In this document: in pieces, positions 53,420-61,174 of the stretch
Position numbering within the stretch: position 1 is the first letter of the stretch
Layout: every line of letters begins with the position of its first letter
Program-made: the position numbers and the translations under genes
Notes under the pieces: generated by a model
The model's input: the letters and a program-made list of their open reading frames with translations, nothing else
The model's database searches: none
Told to the model about the DNA's origin: nothing
NCBI GenBank assembly: GCA_030066655.1
Contig: JASJBE010000006.1
Coordinates: 60,511 to 124,510 of the forward strand
Length of the DNA stretch: 64,000 nucleotides
Source: Woeseiaceae bacterium
Lineage (GTDB): Bacteria; Pseudomonadota; Gammaproteobacteria; Steroidobacterales; Woeseiaceae
Direction of reading: 5' to 3'

Positions 53420-54397
53420 CTAACGCAACCTCAGCACAACTTTGCCCAGTGCGCGTCTACCCGTGATCGCGGCGAACGCCTGCTTGAAGTCGTCGAGCGC
53501 ATAGGATTCTGTCACTCTCGGTTTGAGTGTGCCCGACTGAATCATGCCGGCCATCTCGATTACGTTTTGAACCTGCAGTTTCGGATTTTTCTGTGCCCAG
53601 GTGCCCCACCAGACGCCAATGACGCTGGCTTCCTTTAACAGTGCGATGTTTAGCGGAAAGGCTGGAATGTCGCCCGCGGCGAAACCAATGACGAGGTAGC
53701 GCCCGTGCCACGCGAGAGCGCGATACGCCTGCTCGGCGAGTTCACCGCCGACCGGATCGTAGACAACGTCGACGCCGTTGCCGTCGGTCAGCGACTTCAC
53801 GGTGTCCTTCAGCGGCTGGTCCGTGTAATTGATCACTTCATCGGCGCCAGCTTCCTTAGCAAAGGCAAGCTTCTCGTCGGTGCTGGCCGCGGCGATGACG
53901 CGCGCGCCCATCGCCTTCGCGATCTCGACGGCCGTGATGCCGACGCCGCCGGCGGCGCCCAGGACCAGCACGGTCTCACCCGGCTTGAGCTCAGCGCTCT
54001 GTTTCAGCGCGTGGTAGCTCGTGCCGTAGGTCACGCTGAACCCGGCCGCCTGTTCGAAGTCCAGGCCCTCGGGCAATGGCATGCTCAGGATCTCCTCGGC
54101 GACGCATTGCTCGGCGAAGGCGCCGCCGCGTGGCATGACGATGACCTTGTCGCCGACCTTGAAGCGCGTCACGTCCTTGCCGACGGCGCTGACGACGCCG
54201 GCGGCCTCGTTGCCGGGAACGAACGGCGGCTCCGTCTTGACCTGGTACTGGCCCGCAATCACGAGGATGTCCGGGAAGTTGACGCCGGCCGCGTGGACGT
54301 CGACGAGGATCTGGGCATCGCCGACGTCGGGCGTCGGACGATCCTCGATCGCGAGTGTGTCCGGTGGGCCGTAGGCATTGCAGACGAGTGCGCGCAT
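53420..54397 (-). CDS. NADPH:quinone oxidoreductase (zinc-independent MDR family)
   Basis: A 325-residue medium-chain reductase. VLVLGAAGGVGITAVEIAKAMG is the NADPH site; the N-terminal VNFPDILVIAGQYQVKTEPPFVPGNEAAG is typical of the quinone oxidoreductase and 2-enoyl reductase branch, and the zinc ligands of alcohol dehydrogenases are missing. It is the last gene of an acyl-CoA dehydrogenase-MaoC-SDR operon. In that setting it may reduce an enoyl or quinone intermediate. Confidence 0.9.
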   Translation of the reverse strand: MRALVCNAYGPPDTLAIEDRPTPDVGDAQILVDVHAAGVNFPDILVIAGQYQVKTEPPFVPGNEAAGVVSAVGKDVTRFKVGDKVIVMPRGGAFAEQCVAEEILSMPLPEGLDFEQAAGFSVTYGTSYHALKQSAELKPGETVLVLGAAGGVGITAVEIAKAMGARVIAAASTDEKLAFAKEAGADEVINYTDQPLKDTVKSLTDGNGVDVVYDPVGGELAEQAYRALAWHGRYLVIGFAAGDIPAFPLNIALLKEASVIGVWWGTWAQKNPKLQVQNVIEMAGMIQSGTLKPRVTESYALDDFKQAFAAITGRRALGKVVLRLR

Positions 54398-54407
54398 GTC
54401 GTTCCCT

Positions 54408-55319
54408 CTAGCCGTCCAGGTCGATGCCGAGCGCCTCGGCGCCTTTCTGTGCGAACTTCATCGTCTGGTCGGAGCCGACATTCAATTCGCGCATGCCGTC
54501 TGTAGCGCTGATCGCCTCCCAGGCCGCGGCGATTCCGTCGGCGCTGAGATTGTCCGGCAGCAGGCTCACGCCTTCCGTCTCGAAGTCCCGGTTGACGGCA
54601 AAACCGCCACCGCCGGCGCACAGGATCGTGCGACTCGGCGCCGAATCGCTGGCGAGAAACACGACGCCGTGACTGACCGACTCCGGTGCCAGCAGCTTGT
54701 ACACGGCATCGGGCAGCAGGCCCTCGGTCATCGCGGTGCCGGCGATTGGAGCGAGACAGTTCACGCGAATGTCGTATTTCGCGCCTTCGAGGTGCAGCGT
54801 ATTCATGAAGCCGACGACGGCCATCTTCGCCGCGCCGTAGTTGGACTGGCCGAAGTTGCCGTACAGGCCCGAACTCGAGCTCGTGAAAATAATCCGTCCG
54901 TACTGCTGTTCACGCATGATGTCCCAGACTGCCTTTGTGCAGTTGACGCTACCCATTACGTGCACTTCGATGACGAGGCGGAAATCGTCCAGCGACATCT
55001 TTGCGAACGTCTTGTCGCGCAGGATGCCCGCATTGTTGACGAGGATATCGATGCGCCCCCAGCGGTTCATCGTCTCGGCCACCATGGCCTCAACCTGTTC
55101 CATGTCCGCGACGTTCGCGCCAACAGCGACAGCTTCGCCGCCCGCGGCTTCGATATCGGCAACGACGGCGTTAGCGCCAGCCAGGTTGCCGTCGGCGTCA
55201 GCGAGATCACTGACAACGACCTTTGCGCCTCTTGCCGCCAGTGCGAGCGCGTGTGCGCGACCCAGGCCTCGGCCTGCCCCGGTGACGATGGCGACCCTGC
55301 CCGTCAGATCGATACTCAT
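54408..55319 (-). CDS. SDR similar to the (3R)-hydroxyacyl-CoA dehydrogenase unit of MFE-2
   Basis: A 303-residue SDR: AIVTGAGRGLGRAHALALAARGAKVVVSDL, NNAGILRDKTFAKM, IFTSSSSGLYGNFGQSNYGAAKMAVVGF with YxxxK. The extended substrate segment and NVGSDQTMKFAQKG at the C-terminus are typical of peroxisomal-type multifunctional enzyme 2 dehydrogenase units. Together with the MaoC hydratase before it, the pair can carry out hydration and oxidation of a 2-enoyl-CoA in the R configuration. It is 10 bp upstream of the quinone reductase gene. Confidence 0.88.
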   Translation of the reverse strand: MSIDLTGRVAIVTGAGRGLGRAHALALAARGAKVVVSDLADADGNLAGANAVVADIEAAGGEAVAVGANVADMEQVEAMVAETMNRWGRIDILVNNAGILRDKTFAKMSLDDFRLVIEVHVMGSVNCTKAVWDIMREQQYGRIIFTSSSSGLYGNFGQSNYGAAKMAVVGFMNTLHLEGAKYDIRVNCLAPIAGTAMTEGLLPDAVYKLLAPESVSHGVVFLASDSAPSRTILCAGGGGFAVNRDFETEGVSLLPDNLSADGIAAAWEAISATDGMRELNVGSDQTMKFAQKGAEALGIDLDG

Positions 55320-55367
55320 TCAAATTCCCCTGTCTTATTTGCTCGCCTGCGCCCTGGCAGGCAGGTT

Positions 55368-55829
55368 CTACTTCACGATAAACAGCGCCAGCGTCTCGGC
55401 CACCAGCGCCGGCTTGTCCTGGCCTTCAATCTCCACGCTGACATCGACGGTCACCAACCACTGGCCCGGATTCTTCTCCGTAACGTCGACGACACGCTGA
55501 TGTGAACGTATTCGTTTTCCGACTCGCACCGGTGAAAGAAACCGGAGCTTGTTCGACCCGTAGTTGATGGTCATTTTCGTGCCCTCCGGCACGATGATGT
55601 TTTGCTCATTCAGGAACGACAGCAGCGACAACGACAAGAAGCCGTGCGCGATCGTGCCGCCGAACGGTGTGAACTTGGCCTTGATGCGGTTGACGTGGAT
55701 GAACTGGTGGTCATTCGTTGCATCAGCGAACTGATTGACGCGGTCCTGGGTAATCTTGATCCAGTCCGACGGCTCGAGCTGTTTGCCGACGAATCCCGGC
55801 AGGTCTTCGACTTTGACGAATTTCGGCAT
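55368..55829 (-). CDS. MaoC-like (R)-specific enoyl-CoA hydratase
   Basis: A 153-residue hot-dog-fold protein. HVNRIKAKFTPFGGTIAHGFLSLSLLSFL is the hydratase-2 motif (catalytic Asp/His region in F-x5-IAHG form); the preceding FADATNDHQFIH is conserved in MaoC proteins. The Asp usual in the motif region is present in DATNDH. It would hydrate trans-2-enoyl-CoA to (3R)-hydroxyacyl-CoA. It is 8 bp after the acyl-CoA dehydrogenase gene on the same strand, making a dehydrogenase-hydratase-dehydrogenase order. Confidence 0.9.
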   Translation of the reverse strand: MPKFVKVEDLPGFVGKQLEPSDWIKITQDRVNQFADATNDHQFIHVNRIKAKFTPFGGTIAHGFLSLSLLSFLNEQNIIVPEGTKMTINYGSNKLRFLSPVRVGKRIRSHQRVVDVTEKNPGQWLVTVDVSVEIEGQDKPALVAETLALFIVK

Positions 55830-55837
55830 TGACCCCG

Positions 55838-57055
55838 TTACCCGATGTAGTGCTTCAGTTCCTTGCGTGCGACGACCATGCGGTGCACCTCGTCGGGGCC
55901 GTCGGCCAGTCGCAGCGTCCTGGCCGCCGTGTACATGCTGGCCAGCGGGAAGTCCTGTGAGATGCCGGAGGCGCCGTGCATCTGGATCGCGTCGTCGATG
56001 ATATCGATCGCGATGGTCGGCACGACCGCCTTGATCTTCGAGATCCAGAGCTGGGCTTCCTGCACACCCTGCGTGTCAATCGCGTAAGCGGTGCGCAGCG
56101 TCAGCAGGCGCGCCATGTCGATGTTCATTCGCGCCGTCGCGATCTTGTCGTAGTTGCCGCCGAGTTTGGCCAGCGGCTTGCCGAAGGCCGTTCTGGACAC
56201 GGAACGCCGGCATAAGAGCTCCAGCGCACGCTCGGCCATGCCGATGGCGCGCATGCAGTGGTGGATGCGTCCGGGGCCAAGCCGGCCCTGGGCCACTTCG
56301 AAGCCGCGGCCCGCGCCGAGAATCATGTTCGACTCAGGCACCCGCACATCGGTGAACTTCAGGTGCATGTGCCCGTGGGGCGCATCGTCCGCTTCGAATA
56401 CGTGCATCGGGCGTACGACCTCGACGCCCGGTGCGTCCATCGGCACGAGGATCTGCGAGTGCTGCTGGTGCCGCGCGTTATCCGGGTTCGACTTGACCAT
56501 GCAGATCAGGATCTTGCAGCGCGGGTCGCCGGCGCCGGAAATATAGGTCTTCTCGCCGTTGATGACCCACTCGCCGTTGTCGAGGACGGCGCTCGTCGAG
56601 ATGTTGGTTGCGTCTGATGAGGCGACATCCGGCTCGGTCATGGCGAACGCCGAGCGAATCTCGCCGTTCAGCAAAGGTTCCAGCCACTCGGCCTTCTGCT
56701 CGTCGGTGCCGTAGCGCTCGATGACCTCCATGTTGCCGGTATCCGGCGCGCTGCAGTTGAAGGTCTCCGCAGCGAGGTGGGAGCGTCCCATTTCTTCGGC
56801 GAGGTAGGCGTATTCGACGGTGGTCAGGCCGAAGCCACTCTCGCTGTCCGTCAGCCAGAAGTTCCACAGGTTCTTTTCCCTGGCACCCGACTTCAGCGTG
56901 TCGAGGATCTCCAGCTGTCGCTCGGTCAGTGTCCAGCGATCGCCGTTGCTGACCTCTGCGAGGAACTCCTCGTCGACCCGCTGCACATGATCTCGAATGT
57001 AGGTCCTGACCTCATCGAGGATAGGGCGTAAGCGTTCAGTGACACCGAGATCCAT
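55838..57055 (-). CDS. Acyl-CoA dehydrogenase
   Basis: A 405-residue flavoenzyme: MTEPDVASSDATNI near the FAD/substrate site, GEWVINGEKTYISGAGD, VPESNMILGAGRGFEVAQGRLGPGRIHHCMRAIGMAERALE, and ending QMHGASGISQDFPLASMY ARTLRLADGPDEVH. It oxidises an acyl-CoA to the 2-enoyl form, the first step of beta-oxidation. The hydratase, dehydrogenase and reductase genes follow on the same strand, so the four form a small degradation operon. The chain or ring it acts on is not evident. Confidence 0.93.
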   Translation of the reverse strand: MDLGVTERLRPILDEVRTYIRDHVQRVDEEFLAEVSNGDRWTLTERQLEILDTLKSGAREKNLWNFWLTDSESGFGLTTVEYAYLAEEMGRSHLAAETFNCSAPDTGNMEVIERYGTDEQKAEWLEPLLNGEIRSAFAMTEPDVASSDATNISTSAVLDNGEWVINGEKTYISGAGDPRCKILICMVKSNPDNARHQQHSQILVPMDAPGVEVVRPMHVFEADDAPHGHMHLKFTDVRVPESNMILGAGRGFEVAQGRLGPGRIHHCMRAIGMAERALELLCRRSVSRTAFGKPLAKLGGNYDKIATARMNIDMARLLTLRTAYAIDTQGVQEAQLWISKIKAVVPTIAIDIIDDAIQMHGASGISQDFPLASMYTAARTLRLADGPDEVHRMVVARKELKHYIG

Positions 57056-57141
57056 AGCGATTCCTTATCAAAGCTCCGACAGCCGATGCGGGGTCGCAGA
57101 GTGTGACAGATTGCGGCGTGCTTGACGAGATAGCTTGAGTC

Positions 57142-57849
57142 TTACGCGAGCAGCGCCCGACGTGCCCGCAGTCGATGAAACTTGATCGCCGGTAGGGCGA
57201 TGCCAAACACGGCGTAGAACACGCCGGCCGAAAAGAGCCACGCGTCGCTCGTGTAGATGGCGAGCACGACGGAGCCCAGCGGAATCACTGTGCTTGCCAG
57301 CCAGAAGCTGACGGTCGTAAAGGTATCGAATTGTTCTATCGGCGTGAGTTCGATTTCATCCGCGATATTCAGCGCGTGCCAGTTAAGCAGTGCGATGATG
57401 AATGACAACGAGCTGTAGCCGAGCCCGAAAATAATCAGGACGGCTCGAAAGTCCTCGGCCGACGCGTAGACGAACGCCGACTCGGGCGTGACGCCGGGCA
57501 GCCACAGGAAGGCACCGGAGTAAATCGCCTTCAACGGATAGACATACACGAGAACGACGAAAATCAGGATCATCGACAGAAACGTCGATTTCGCATCCTC
57601 GAGGCCGTAACGACGGCTCCATAGGTAATGTGCGTACCAGAAGAACGCGATGTTGGCGAAGCACAGGGCAAAAGCAGGCACCTGCTGCATCGCGAGCAGG
57701 AACTCATCGTAGTTCTGCGGAATGTTGTCACCGCCACCGACGACCAGCAGCGTGACAGCGAACGCGAAGGCCGCATCGATGAACGTTTCGAGGCGGGTCA
57801 TCTCGGCGCCCCGGATCAGGAACCCCTCTTTGGTGTGAGTCTTTGACAC
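57142..57849 (-). CDS. TMEM175-like (DUF1211) potassium channel protein
   Basis: A 235-residue membrane protein of six TM helices. The N-terminal helix carries RLETFIDAAFAFAVTLLVV (R19-x3-F23-I-D25), which corresponds to the (R/K)xxxFSD signature that lines the pore in TMEM175 proteins; here the Ser is Ile. Bacterial TMEM175 homologues are tetrameric potassium channels with one six-helix repeat, the size seen here. It is divergent from modA. Confidence 0.78.
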   Translation of the reverse strand: MSKTHTKEGFLIRGAEMTRLETFIDAAFAFAVTLLVVGGGDNIPQNYDEFLLAMQQVPAFALCFANIAFFWYAHYLWSRRYGLEDAKSTFLSMILIFVVLVYVYPLKAIYSGAFLWLPGVTPESAFVYASAEDFRAVLIIFGLGYSSLSFIIALLNWHALNIADEIELTPIEQFDTFTTVSFWLASTVIPLGSVVLAIYTSDAWLFSAGVFYAVFGIALPAIKFHRLRARRALLA

Positions 57850-57949
57850 GATGTCTCGAAGTAGCGGCCGGACTTCCGTTGGAGTATACCGGGCGGCTGG
57901 GCTATCGTTTCAATAACGCAATTCCAAAACACAACTCCAAGGGTCTCGC

Positions 57950-58711
57950 ATGCGCCGACTGTTGGCGATCATTACCGCAACGGGTCTAATCGGCACGCAG
58001 GATGCGACGGCGAGCGATGACGTACTGATCGCCGTTGCGAGCAACTTCGTGCCGACGGCGACCGAACTCGTCGAGCGCTTCAATGAGACCACCGATTACC
58101 GCGCGACGCTGAGCAGTGGATCCACCGGCAAGCTGTACGCGCAGATCGTCAACGGTGCGCCGTACGACGTCTTTCTCTCAGCCGATGCTTCGAGGCCGGC
58201 GTTGCTTGAGCAGCAGGGGCAGGCCGTGCCGGACAGCCGCTTCACATATGCGGTCGGCGCGCTGCTTCTCTGGGCAAGAAACGTCGACGGCGGGGGCGAC
58301 ACCTGCATCGATGCCTTTCTCGACGACCGGTCGTCGAGAATCTCAATCGCCAATCCGAAGATCGCGCCTTACGGCGCAGCCGCACAGGAGTACCTGCAAC
58401 AGGCGGGTCTGTGGGAAGACGCGGTCGATCGACTGATCATCGGAGAGAACATCTCCCAGACACTGCAGTTTGTCAGTGCTGGCGGCGCGTCGTTTGGATT
58501 CATCGCTGCGGCGCAGGCGCCGTTTATTTCGCCGAACGCCTGCCTCTGGGAGGTCCCGACGACGCTTTACGCGCCTATCCGCCAACAGGCGGTGCTGCTT
58601 TCGCGCAGCCGCGACAGCGAGGCGGCGAACGCCTTTATGAGCTTCCTGCGTGGTGATGGACAGGCGATCGTCGTTGATCGCGGCTACACATCGGAGACGA
58701 TCAGTGAGTGA
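57950..58711 (+). CDS. modA: Molybdate ABC transporter substrate-binding protein
   Basis: A 253-residue periplasmic protein. Signal peptide (TQDATASDD), then LIAVASNFVPTATELVERF, SSGSTGKLYAQIVNGAPYDVFLSADASRP, and ANPKIAPYGAAAQEYLQ, all typical of ModA. The oxyanion is held by Ser and Ala backbone groups in the SNF and SGST segments. It overlaps modB by 8 bp and so belongs to a modABC operon. The ligand could be tungstate as well as molybdate. Confidence 0.92.
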   Translation: MRRLLAIITATGLIGTQDATASDDVLIAVASNFVPTATELVERFNETTDYRATLSSGSTGKLYAQIVNGAPYDVFLSADASRPALLEQQGQAVPDSRFTYAVGALLLWARNVDGGGDTCIDAFLDDRSSRISIANPKIAPYGAAAQEYLQQAGLWEDAVDRLIIGENISQTLQFVSAGGASFGFIAAAQAPFISPNACLWEVPTTLYAPIRQQAVLLSRSRDSEAANAFMSFLRGDGQAIVVDRGYTSETISE

Positions 58712-59369
58712 CGGCTGGCAGGCGCTCTTGCTGACGGCGCAACTCGCCGCGATCACGACGGCGATCCTGATGATCATCGCGACGCCGCTTGCCTGGTGGC
58801 TGGCGAACACGCGGTCGCCGTTCCGTTCGCCCATCCAGGCCATCGTTGCCTTGCCTATCGTGCTGCCCCCCACCGTCATCGGCTTTTACCTGCTGATCCT
58901 GCTGGGTCCGACGTCGACACTGGGCGGCTGGTGGGTGCAACTGACCGGCAGCACGCTGACCTTCTCGTTTTCAGGCCTCGTGATCGCGTCCTGCATCTAC
59001 AGCCTGCCTTTCGCCGTACAGCCACTGCAGAACGCGTTCGAGCCGCTCGGGCTGGCAGAGGTGGAAGCGGCGCGGACGCTGGGCGCATCGAAACTCGATG
59101 CGTTCTTCAGCGTCGTTGTGCCGATGAGCAAGCCGGGCTTCATCAACGCCGCGGTCTTGAGCTTCGCGCACACGATCGGTGAGTTCGGCGTCGTACTGAT
59201 GGTGGGCGGCAACATCCCCGGAGAGACGCGCCTGATATCGATTGCGATTTACGACAGCGTAGAGTCGCTGGATTACTCGACCGCACACACGATGTCCGCC
59301 GTCCTGCTGGTGCTCGCCTTCGTCACGCTGTTCGGGATGTACCTGTTCAACCGGAGGAAGGCGACATGA
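58704..59369 (+). CDS. modB: Molybdate ABC transporter permease
   Basis: A 221-residue inner-membrane permease with five TM helices. The cytoplasmic coupling motif EAARTLGASKLDAFFSVVVPMSKPGFINA (EAA-x3-G) is complete, preceded by ALPIVLPPTVIGFYLL. GTG at 58704 begins inside the last codons of modA; the ATG at 58650 lies too deep within modA. The 4-bp overlap with modC completes the operon. Confidence 0.93.
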   Translation: MSDGWQALLLTAQLAAITTAILMIIATPLAWWLANTRSPFRSPIQAIVALPIVLPPTVIGFYLLILLGPTSTLGGWWVQLTGSTLTFSFSGLVIASCIYSLPFAVQPLQNAFEPLGLAEVEAARTLGASKLDAFFSVVVPMSKPGFINAAVLSFAHTIGEFGVVLMVGGNIPGETRLISIAIYDSVESLDYSTAHTMSAVLLVLAFVTLFGMYLFNRRKAT

Positions 59370-60448
59370 GTTTGCCGCTCCGCATTCGGCTGACGCTGCC
59401 CAGGGATTCGTTCCGCCTGCACGTCGACCTCGAGCTCGCGGGGCAGGGCATCACCGGCTTGTTTGGCGAGTCGGGTTCCGGCAAGACCAGCCTGCTGCGA
59501 TGTATTGCGGGTCTCGAGAAAGTCGGGGACGGTCACATCGAGGTTGGCGGCGAGACCTGGCTCGATACCGACGCGGGAATCGATCGTTCGCCGCATGAGC
59601 GTTCCCTGGCCTACGTCTTCCAGGAGCCGCGGCTGTTTCCACACTTAAGCGTCGAACGTAACCTCCACTTTGCCGCCAAGCGCGCCGATTCGTCGGGCGT
59701 GTCATTCGATCATGTGGTCGAGCTGCTGTCGCTTAAGAGACTGTTGCAGCGCAATGCGACGCAACTGTCGGGCGGGGAGGCGAAACGCGTGGCCATTGCA
59801 AGGGCGCTGCTTCGGTCACCGTCGCTGTTGCTCATGGATGAGCCATTGTCGTCGCTCGATGCCGGCAAGCAGAGGGAGTTGCTGCCCTATCTCGACCGCC
59901 TGCAGGCCGACCTGACGGTCCCGGTGATCTATGTCAGCCATTCGATCGACGAGATCACTCAGCTCAGCGACCAGCTGGTCGTGCTGGCATCCGGCGAGGT
60001 GCAGGCCGTCGGTCCGCTACAGGACGTCCTGTTACGAACCGATATCGAATTACTCGGCGGTGCCGAAGCCGGCGTCATTCTCGAGACCGAGCGCAAGGAC
60101 TACGACGACCAGCACCGGCTCACCCGTCTTCAGTTCTCCGGCGGTGATCTCTGGGTCAGCGCCGATGTCGTGAGCGCCCGACCGAGGGTGCGCATTCGCG
60201 CCAACGACGTCAGCCTGTGCAAGACCCGTCCGGTTCATACCAGCATCCTCAATATCGTCCCGGTTGTCGTCGAGGAGATTACGGCAGACGGTGATGCGTC
60301 GGTGCTCGTCGAAGTGCGAGCAGGCAGCGACCACATGCTGGCTCGCATCACACGCCGCTCGCTCAGGGAGTTAGGCGTCGCCGTCGGCAGTCAATTGTTC
60401 GCACAGATCAAGTCGGTGGCTGTGAGGAACAGCGCCGTCTCACTCTGA
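59366..60448 (+). CDS. modC: Molybdate ABC transporter ATPase
   Basis: A 360-residue ATPase. Walker A GESGSGKTS, signature LSGGEAKR, Walker B LLMDEPLSSLD and H-loop VSHSIDE are complete. The C-terminal ~70 residues (ILNIVPVVVEEITADGDASVLVEV ... LGVAVGSQLFAQIKSVAV) form the TOBE/MOP domain that binds molybdate and regulates uptake. The start overlaps modB (ATGA). No modE gene is in the window. Confidence 0.94.
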   Translation: MSLPLRIRLTLPRDSFRLHVDLELAGQGITGLFGESGSGKTSLLRCIAGLEKVGDGHIEVGGETWLDTDAGIDRSPHERSLAYVFQEPRLFPHLSVERNLHFAAKRADSSGVSFDHVVELLSLKRLLQRNATQLSGGEAKRVAIARALLRSPSLLLMDEPLSSLDAGKQRELLPYLDRLQADLTVPVIYVSHSIDEITQLSDQLVVLASGEVQAVGPLQDVLLRTDIELLGGAEAGVILETERKDYDDQHRLTRLQFSGGDLWVSADVVSARPRVRIRANDVSLCKTRPVHTSILNIVPVVVEEITADGDASVLVEVRAGSDHMLARITRRSLRELGVAVGSQLFAQIKSVAVRNSAVSL

Positions 60449-60497
60449 CCTGAAGCCGCAGTCCTTGCCAGGGCACCCCCTCGGAAAATACGGATAA

Positions 60498-60521
60498 CTT
60501 CCAAAGAAATTGTCCCCATTT
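60498..60521 (+). promoter_or_regulatory. Possible heat-shock (sigma-32-like) promoter for the Hsp20 gene
   Basis: CCCCATTT at 60514-60521 matches the sigma-32 -10 element. The only -35-like sequence, CTTCCAA at 60498-60504, is imperfect and its 9-bp spacing is short. It lies about 50 bp upstream of the Hsp20 start. Confidence 0.3.
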
Positions 60522-60571
60522 AAGAGGTAGTGGCTGGCTATTCGAAGCCATTGTGACAAACGGAGGACACT

Positions 60572-61012
60572 ATGAACCTGATTAACTGGTCGCCGTTCCA
60601 GGATACGGACGGAATCTTCGACCGCTACTTCAACCTGCGCGACAGGCTGCCCGCAGCGGATGCGAGTACATCAGGCGCCCTGAACTGGAAACCCGTCGTG
60701 GACATCAGCGAAACCGCTTCCGACTACCTCATCAAGGTCGAGCTGCCCGAGGTCGACAAAGAAGATGTCGACGTTACCGTCGACAACGGAATGCTGACCG
60801 TCAGTGGCGAGCGCCACTATGAGAATGAGGAAGAGGACGAGACGCGGCATCGCATCGAGCGCATGTACGGACGGTTCTCTCGCAGCTTTGCACTGCCGAC
60901 CGATGCGGACGAGCAGGCGATTACGGCGAAGACTCGAGACGGACTGTTGAAGGTCCGGATTCCGAAGACGAAAGTGGTCGAAGAGACGGCGAAGAGGATT
61001 AACGTCGACTGA
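60572..61012 (+). CDS. Small heat shock protein (Hsp20/alpha-crystallin family)
   Basis: A 146-residue chaperone that holds unfolding proteins. N-terminal WSPFQDTDGIFDRYF, alpha-crystallin domain (~42-135) with VELPEVDKEDVDVTVDNGMLTVSGER and the signature TRDGLLKVRIPKTKVVE. The C-terminal IxI-type motif is reduced to VRIPK and INVD. The start follows GGAGG at 9 bases. It is the only gene between modC and the GH3 gene and probably has its own heat-shock promoter. Confidence 0.93.
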   Translation: MNLINWSPFQDTDGIFDRYFNLRDRLPAADASTSGALNWKPVVDISETASDYLIKVELPEVDKEDVDVTVDNGMLTVSGERHYENEEEDETRHRIERMYGRFSRSFALPTDADEQAITAKTRDGLLKVRIPKTKVVEETAKRINVD

Positions 61013-61076
61013 GATCCTGGTCACACTGGTCGTGGCTCTTCAGGGCTGCGACCAGCCCTTTCGCGCGCCTAGAAAT

Positions 61077-61090
61077 TGACAACGCTGTCA
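61077..61090. promoter_or_regulatory. 14-bp near-palindrome TGACAACGCTGTCA, second copy of the LacI-type operator
   Basis: It differs from the perfect palindrome at 22102-22115 by one base. It lies 85-98 bp upstream of the proposed GH3 start (GTG 61175). This indicates shared regulation of the GH43/symporter operon and the GH3/porter operon. Confidence 0.7.
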
Positions 61091-61174
61091 TTACTGTCTA
61101 TACAAACACCCGGCCCCGGGTCAACGAGCCCGGTGCAAAGTACAACAAGTCAACGCGGGGGGCGTATCTTGAAT

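Noticed and set aside
57900..57925. Sequence CGTTTCAATAACG before modA, thought of as a ModE site
   Set aside because: Only 4-bp arms match, far from the known ModE consensus length; no modE gene nearby.
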